This document shows, piece after piece, positions 59,470-64,000 of a stretch of 64,000 nucleotides of DNA. Each line of letters starts with the position of its first letter. Within the stretch, counting starts at the first letter, position 1. Source of the stretch: Cohnella thermotolerans DSM 17683 (GTDB lineage Bacteria > Bacillota > Bacilli > Paenibacillales > Paenibacillaceae); the NCBI RefSeq assembly GCF_000429825.1, contig NZ_AUCP01000028.1, forward strand, positions 16,042 through 80,041, given 5' to 3'. The notes under the pieces are model-generated. The model was not told where the DNA came from. It made no database searches and saw nothing but the letters and a program-made list of their open reading frames with translations. A program made the translations under genes and the position numbers.

Positions 59470-60222
59470 ATGCAAAACGGTTGGAGAAGCAAACGGCGCC
59501 GGCTTCGGCGCTGGTTGTCGATATGCGTCTTATGGCTGTTGGGCGCCGTGCTGTTAACGTCTTGCGCTCAGGGACAGGCGCATCTGACGATTCACCGGAA
59601 CGGGACGGCGGATCTCGATATGGATCTGTCGGTAAGCAAACGGACGCTGGAGCTGATCGGCAAGCCGGACTTGATGAAGGATCTGGGGGACGTTCTGCGG
59701 CGGTACGAGATGGAGGCGCAAAGCTTCGGCGACGGGAAGCAGGAGGGATTGCGCGCTTCCCGCCGCTTGAATCTGCAAGACCTGAACCAGCAGCCGCTGA
59801 ACCTTCCGGATGGCGTCGAGGTCGAGCGGACGGAGGAGCGCAAGTTTTTCTATACGCGTTATCATGTTGCGGTTACGGTGAATATGGACCGGCTGCTCTC
59901 GTCCGGCGAATCGGGGTGGGGACAGACGATCGCCTCGTTGCCCGCGATCGCCAAGAAAATCGTGGAGAGCCAGCTTAATTTCGACTTCCTGCTGACCCTT
60001 CCGATCAAGCCGGGAGCGAACAATGCCGACGAGACGCTGGATCGCGGCCGGACGCTGCTGTGGCATCTGTCGCTGTTCGGCAGCGATACGTACGAGACGA
60101 GCATCGACGTTCCGGACGTCCGCCGCATCGCGTTGACGGCGGGACCTGCCGTTCTGGCGCTCGCGGCCGGAATCGCGATGGCCGTCGTCCGCTTCCGCAG
60201 GCGCAGAAGAAAGGCGGGTTGA
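59470..60222 (+). CDS. DUF3153-type lipoprotein with C-terminal membrane segment
   Basis: A protein of 250 aa. A basic N-terminus and hydrophobic segment end in the lipobox Leu-Thr-Ser-Cys near residue 32, and the extracellular part begins QGQAHLTIHRNGTADLDMDL, as in DUF3153 proteins. A membrane segment at about residues 222-242 and a poly-Arg tail follow. No function is known; it is likely exposed on the outer face of the membrane. Confidence 0.75.
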   Translation: MQNGWRSKRRRLRRWLSICVLWLLGAVLLTSCAQGQAHLTIHRNGTADLDMDLSVSKRTLELIGKPDLMKDLGDVLRRYEMEAQSFGDGKQEGLRASRRLNLQDLNQQPLNLPDGVEVERTEERKFFYTRYHVAVTVNMDRLLSSGESGWGQTIASLPAIAKKIVESQLNFDFLLTLPIKPGANNADETLDRGRTLLWHLSLFGSDTYETSIDVPDVRRIALTAGPAVLALAAGIAMAVVRFRRRRRKAG

Positions 60223-60315
60223 CGGCGGGCTCGTTCCTTTTTTCCATAGGTCAGTATCCGCGGGGACGTACATATCTTTATCGTGAAGACGCGCGCGGAT
60301 CGCAAGGAGGACGCT

Positions 60316-61023
60316 ATGGTGGAACTGTCGGTGGTTGTGCCTGTTTATAACGAGGAAGAGAACGTGGAGAGGCTTTATCGGGCCGTCGCCGAAGCTTTGC
60401 GGGGCCGGGTCGCAAGCTACGAGCTGGTGATGGTCGACGACGGGAGCACGGACGGCAGCGCGGAGCGGATGGACCGTCTGGCGGCGGCGGACGACCGGGT
60501 GAAAGTGTGCCATTTCGAGCGCAATTGCGGCCAAACCTCCGCCATCTACGCGGGGATCAAGAAGGCGTCCGGACGGCTGATCGCCTTGATCGACGCGGAT
60601 TTGCAGACGGATCCGGACGATATTTTCACCCTGATGCCTTACATGGAGCAATACGACTTCGCGAACGGCAAACGGACGCGCAGGCGCGATACCTGGGTGA
60701 AGAGAGTGTCGTCGCGAATCGCCAACGGCGTCCGCAACAAAATGACCGGAGACTCCATCGCCGACACGGGGTGTCCGATGAAGCTGTTCAAGCGGGAGGT
60801 GGCGGAGAGCTACTATTTGTACGAAGGGTTTCACCGCTTTCTTCCGACGCTTGCGCGCATGAACGGGTTTCGCGTCGTCGAGGTGCCCGTGCGGCATCGG
60901 GAGCGGGAGCACGGCGCGTCGAAGTACGGCATTTTCAACCGTCTGTTCGTCAGTTTGATGGACGCCTTCGTCATCGGGTGGCTGCGCAAAAGGGTCATCC
61001 GTTACACCATCCGGGGCGAATAG
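60316..61023 (+). CDS. Glycosyltransferase family 2 (dolichyl/undecaprenyl-phosphate sugar synthase-like)
   Basis: A protein of 235 aa with a GT-A fold and no C-terminal membrane segments. Nucleotide binding is at VVPVYNEEENVE and VDDGSTD, the metal site is ALIDADLQTDPDD, and a catalytic region is IADTGCPMKLFKRE. Such enzymes (ArnC, DPM1, GtrB type) load a sugar onto a lipid carrier. The ATG at 60316 has AAGGAGGA 5 nt upstream. The LAB_N protein gene begins 2 nt after its stop, so the two act together. Confidence 0.92.
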   Translation: MVELSVVVPVYNEEENVERLYRAVAEALRGRVASYELVMVDDGSTDGSAERMDRLAAADDRVKVCHFERNCGQTSAIYAGIKKASGRLIALIDADLQTDPDDIFTLMPYMEQYDFANGKRTRRRDTWVKRVSSRIANGVRNKMTGDSIADTGCPMKLFKREVAESYYLYEGFHRFLPTLARMNGFRVVEVPVRHREREHGASKYGIFNRLFVSLMDAFVIGWLRKRVIRYTIRGE

Positions 61024-61024
61024 C

Positions 61025-61357
61025 ATGTGGGAGAAGTTGACCTCGCACCTGGGAACGGGAGAGCTGCTGTGGATTCTGTTCGGACTCGTCGGCCAGATCA
61101 TGTTCACCGGGCGGTTCGTCATTCAATGGATTGCGAGCGAGAGGGCGAAGAAGAGCGTCGTCACCCGCTCGTTCTGGATGTTCAGCATACTTGGCAGCAG
61201 CATTTTGTCGGTGTACGCGATTTACCGGCGCGACCCCGTCTTTATTCTCGGGCAGGTGCCGGGGATTTTTATTTATTTTCGCAATCTGGTCATTATGCGC
61301 AACCACGAGAAGCGGACGGCCGCCGGAGCGGGAAGGGGTGGAGAAGGCGAGGGTTGA
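61025..61357 (+). CDS. Small membrane protein with LAB_N (lipid-A-disaccharide synthase N-terminal) domain
   Basis: A protein of 110 aa with three membrane segments. Family features are LWILFGLVGQIMFTGRFVIQW, ASERAKKSVVTRSFW and PGIFIYFRNLVI. Free-standing LAB_N proteins accompany GT2 lipid-carrier glycosyltransferases in bacteria without lipid A and probably help to present or flip the glycolipid. The usual third gene, an ArnT/GT39-like transferase, is not seen downstream. The last 12 residues are a low-complexity Gly/Ala/Arg tail. Confidence 0.85.
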   Translation: MWEKLTSHLGTGELLWILFGLVGQIMFTGRFVIQWIASERAKKSVVTRSFWMFSILGSSILSVYAIYRRDPVFILGQVPGIFIYFRNLVIMRNHEKRTAAGAGRGGEGEG

Positions 61358-61397
61358 GGCGATGGAAGGCGGGATTTTCCGGGAAAGAGAGGAACTG

Positions 61398-61460
61398 GTT
61401 GCCTCACTTTGCGCGGAAAGCCGGAGAAGGCGCGAAAGAGAAGCAGTTGCCTCACTTTGC
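61398..61460. repeat. Two copies of a 48-bp imperfect direct repeat
   Basis: GTTGCCTCACTTTGC occurs at 61398-61412 and 61446-61460, with similar GAAAGAGA sequences before each. The period is 48 bp (16 codons). It lies in the non-coding gap 61358-61587, where no gene is supported. Confidence 0.6.
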
Positions 61461-61587
61461 TCCGCATGCCCGCAACACGCAGAATGCCGGCTTAGCGCGC
61501 TTCCGCCGCAATCCGTATGCTAAGGTTCCGGTTGCGCACATATCCATGAATAGTGGAAAATGAACCGCAGAGCGGAGGTGGCGGAAC

Positions 61588-62517
61588 GTGGCGATTCAAC
61601 CGGCGGCGCTTCGCAATGGAGATACGATCGGCATTGTGACGCTTGGCAGCCCTTTGGATGCCAACGTCATTCGCGAACGAATCGCTTATTTGCAGGGGAT
61701 GGGCTTCCGGGTCGTCACGGGCCGGCACGTGTTCGCGCAGAACGGGTTCCTGGCCGGGAGCGACCGGGAGCGCGCCGAGGATCTGATGGCCATGTTCGCC
61801 GATCCGGGCGTCAAGCTTATCCTCCCGGCGCGCGGCGGCGTCGGGGTCGAAGGCATTCTCCCTTACCTCGACTACGGCTATATCCGCCAGCATCCGAAGC
61901 TGATCAGCGGGTACAGCGATATTACCGTGCTGCTCAACGCCTTGTATCAATTCTCGGGACTCATCGCGCTGCACAGCTTGCTGCTCATCGACTTCAAACC
62001 GGATACGCCGCGCTACAATTTCGAGCAATTTTTCACCGCAGCTTCGTCCTTCGCCGCCCCTCGTCCGATCGCGAATCCGCCCGGGATGCCGCCGATGGTT
62101 GGACGGGTGCAGGGCGCCGCATGCGCGCCGATCGTCGGCGGCAACCTTACTTCGCTCGTCGGCTCCCTCGGCACTCCATATGAGACGGATACGCGCGGCA
62201 AAATATTGCTTCTCGAGGAGACGCACGAGCCGGTCAACACGGTCTACCGTTACGTCGAGCAGCTCAAGCTTGCCGGCAAATTCGCGGATTGCGCCGGCAT
62301 CGTCATGGGGGAGTGCACGAACTGCGTCGACGCTTACGGCAAGACGTACCGGGACCTCATCGACGAATTCATCGTACCGCTCGGCAAGCCGCTGCTGACC
62401 GGGATCGCCTCGGGACACGGAACTTACAAGGCGGCGATCCCGATCGGAGCGTGCGTTTATTTGAACGCCTACAACGGCACGTTAACGTTGATGGAGCCGG
62501 CCGTGCGGCCCTATTGA
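61588..62517 (+). CDS. LD-carboxypeptidase (peptidase family S66)
   Basis: A protein of 309 aa that removes the terminal D-Ala from tetrapeptides or cleaves related peptides such as microcin-type inhibitors. The nucleophile Ser lies in GYSDITVLLNAL, the catalytic Glu in LLLEETHEPVNTVYR, and the His in SGHGTYKAAIPIG. The GTG start has GGAGGTGG 6 nt upstream. No signal peptide is present, so it acts in the cytoplasm, for example in murein recycling or in self-immunity. Confidence 0.93.
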   Translation: MAIQPAALRNGDTIGIVTLGSPLDANVIRERIAYLQGMGFRVVTGRHVFAQNGFLAGSDRERAEDLMAMFADPGVKLILPARGGVGVEGILPYLDYGYIRQHPKLISGYSDITVLLNALYQFSGLIALHSLLLIDFKPDTPRYNFEQFFTAASSFAAPRPIANPPGMPPMVGRVQGAACAPIVGGNLTSLVGSLGTPYETDTRGKILLLEETHEPVNTVYRYVEQLKLAGKFADCAGIVMGECTNCVDAYGKTYRDLIDEFIVPLGKPLLTGIASGHGTYKAAIPIGACVYLNAYNGTLTLMEPAVRPY

Positions 62518-62633
62518 CCGACCGCTTCGCCCGCTCCTCTCAGCCCACACCCCATTTTGGCCGACCGGACAGAATCCTCTTCTCTAATCCTCCTGCGGCA
62601 GAAAGCAGCATCGATTCGGCCGCCCGCATCATC

Positions 62634-63650
62634 TTAGACGTTTGCCGATTCCTCCGCCCGATCTTCCTCACGCTCCAGCGAGAGCATTTTGCCGGCATAA
62701 TCCGGGTCCTCGATCAGCGGCCGGGCAATGGCGACGGCGTCCGCCAATCCGTCCTCCAGAATGCGGTCCGCGAGGCTGCGCGTATAAATTTTGCCGACGG
62801 CGATAACCGGAACGTTCAGGCGCTGCTTCAGTGCGGCCGCATAGGGGACTTGGTAACCGGCGTGCACGTCGGCCGGCTGGACGGGCAACAGACCGCCTGC
62901 GGAGACGTCGAGCGCGTCGAATTCTGTCTCCAGCGGCTTCAGCATCCTCCCCAGTTCCCCGGGCGTCAAGCCTCCGGCGGCGAAATCCGTGGCGGACACC
63001 CGAATCATGATCGGGTAATGCCTTCCCGTCTCCGACCGGACGGCCGCAAGCACTTCCTTCAGGAAGCGCGCCCGGTTCTCGGAAGACCCGCCGTATTCGT
63101 CCTCGCGCAAGTTGGACAACGGCGACAGAAACTCGTGCAGCAGAAAGCCGTGCGCCGCATGAATTTCGATGCCGTCCAGACCGGCTTCGACGCTGCGGGC
63201 GGCAGCCAGACGGTATTCCTCGATCGTGCGCTCTATGTCGGAGCGGTTCATGGCCGAGGGTTGTCCGCAGGAATCGTCATAGGCGACCGCGCTCGGCGCC
63301 AGAAGCCGCTTCGTCGTAGCGGGCGACGATTTGCGGCCGCCGTGCGACAACTGCACGAAAACGGGCGTGCCGCTTGCGTGCACGGCGTCCGCGATTTTGC
63401 GCAAAGGCTTTGTATGCCGGTCGGTAAAAAGCCCGATATCGTTCGGGAACAACCGGCCGTCGGCGGATACGGCGGTCGATTCGAGGACGACCAGTCCGAC
63501 ATGGTTCGCTCTGCGCCCGTAAAACCGGACGTGGTGATCGTTCGCGAATCCCTCCGGTGTCCCTTTATACTGCTGCATCGGCGCCATGATGAGGCGGTTT
63601 CTCAGCTTCAATTCCCCGATTCGGATCGAATCGTTCAAGTTGATGTTCAT
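62634..63650 (-). CDS. NADH:flavin oxidoreductase, YqjM/NamA-like old yellow enzyme
   Basis: An FMN TIM-barrel protein of 338 aa. It starts IRIGELKLRNRLIMAPMQQY; where YqjM has a redox-sensing Cys in MSPMCMY, Gln stands here. The substrate His pair is HAAHGFLLHEFLSP, followed by REDEYGGSSENR and the FMN phosphate region ending ADAVAIARPLIEDPD. The ATG at 63650 has AAGGAGGAAATGCC upstream and replaces a longer start at 63881. It is convergent with the LD-carboxypeptidase gene. Confidence 0.92.
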   Translation of the reverse strand: MNINLNDSIRIGELKLRNRLIMAPMQQYKGTPEGFANDHHVRFYGRRANHVGLVVLESTAVSADGRLFPNDIGLFTDRHTKPLRKIADAVHASGTPVFVQLSHGGRKSSPATTKRLLAPSAVAYDDSCGQPSAMNRSDIERTIEEYRLAAARSVEAGLDGIEIHAAHGFLLHEFLSPLSNLREDEYGGSSENRARFLKEVLAAVRSETGRHYPIMIRVSATDFAAGGLTPGELGRMLKPLETEFDALDVSAGGLLPVQPADVHAGYQVPYAAALKQRLNVPVIAVGKIYTRSLADRILEDGLADAVAIARPLIEDPDYAGKMLSLEREEDRAEESANV

Positions 63651-64000
63651 GGCATTTCCTCCTTGTATGCTAAGAGCAGCTCCTGATTTAAGGGTTGCTC
63701 TTATGATTTTGTACCTTGAAAATTGAATAATTTTGTCCCGGTGGAGGAAGCAGCCCAAGCGAAGCGCGGGAGCGACCCGTAGGGACGAAAAAAGGTGTTT
63801 ACGATACTGGGCTGTCCTTGGGAAAATGCCAATAGGTGCTACCGACGGGAATATTCCTTCTCCTCCTGTAGACTCGATCATTCGGGTTCTACCAAGTTAG
63901 AGTGTTTCCTTGGCCTCTTCCGTATTTTCCAACACGCTGACTGTATCCCGCGCGTCGCCATCTCTTCCGCATAGCAGAGGAAGGTTCGTGCACCGATGGA
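63651..64000. other. Non-coding end of the window, possibly with a gene entering on the minus strand
   Basis: No gene is clearly supported. The minus strand is open from the window edge to a stop at 63878-63880 (about 40 codons, ending KHSNLVEPE), which could be the C-terminus of an unknown protein. Around 63738-63788 a GC-rich stretch can fold (GTCCC...GGGAC). No promoter was identified with confidence. Confidence 0.3.

Noticed and set aside
63660..64000. An insertion-sequence end or rRNA spacer at the right edge
   Set aside because: The CCTTGAAAATTGAATA stretch recalls rRNA-operon spacers, but no rRNA sequence, tRNA or transposase motif could be recognised.

Overview
The window looks like a chromosomal segment of a GC-rich member of the Paenibacillaceae (Paenibacillus- or Cohnella-like). 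The grounds are Gram-positive lipoprotein signal peptides, strong AGGAGG ribosome sites with frequent GTG/TTG starts, Bacillus-type -10 boxes, several CUT1 sugar importers without their own ATPase, and paired YesM/YesN-type sensor kinases and AraC-type response regulators. No rRNA, tRNA, CRISPR array, phage module or intact insertion sequence was seen.

Layout. 1-2079: end of a sugar permease, a sugar-binding lipoprotein and a composite gene remnant. 2334-7768: LplB/LplC-type permeases, a broken binding-protein gene and a kinase/regulator pair. 7827-13055: a histidine kinase fused to a STAS domain, a MATE exporter and two membrane proteins. 13331-19182: a complete kinase/regulator/binding protein/two-permease sugar locus. 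19268-24270: HAD phosphatase, ArsR regulator, ene-reductase, AraC regulator, PhyH dioxygenase and NUDIX hydrolase. 24485-36004: an importer with its YesN/YesM pair, a truncated glycosidase gene, a zinc dehydrogenase and an alpha-L-rhamnosidase, probably a rhamnoside-use locus. 36236-38401: HAD phosphatase and a broken SDR gene. 38421-47249: a membrane AraC-type regulator, two tandem binding proteins, two permeases and a GH105 hydrolase, resembling the B. subtilis rhamnogalacturonan (yte/ytc) locus. 47250-64000: assorted genes (DedA, VOC proteins, carbamoylase-type amidase, oxalate decarboxylase, phosphodiester glycosidase, two MFS exporters, TipA-like MerR, DUF3153, GT2 with a LAB_N protein, LD-carboxypeptidase, ene-reductase) mixed with pseudogenes and repeats.

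How the parts work together. Secreted or imported plant polysaccharide fragments are captured by lipoproteins, imported by permease pairs that must borrow an ATPase encoded elsewhere (MsmX type), and degraded inside by GH78 and GH105 enzymes and a dehydrogenase. The sensor kinases and AraC-type regulators next to each importer presumably sense the sugar.

The most unusual observations are: a shared 53-bp promoter/operator that links the importer at 24.5 kb to the dehydrogenase/rhamnosidase operon at 32 kb; an unassigned structured RNA candidate at 52.57-52.83 kb; a 51-bp tandem array with two hairpins per unit at 56.2 kb; two gapless 193-nt copies of an interspersed repeat; and an unusually high number of genes broken by internal deletions.
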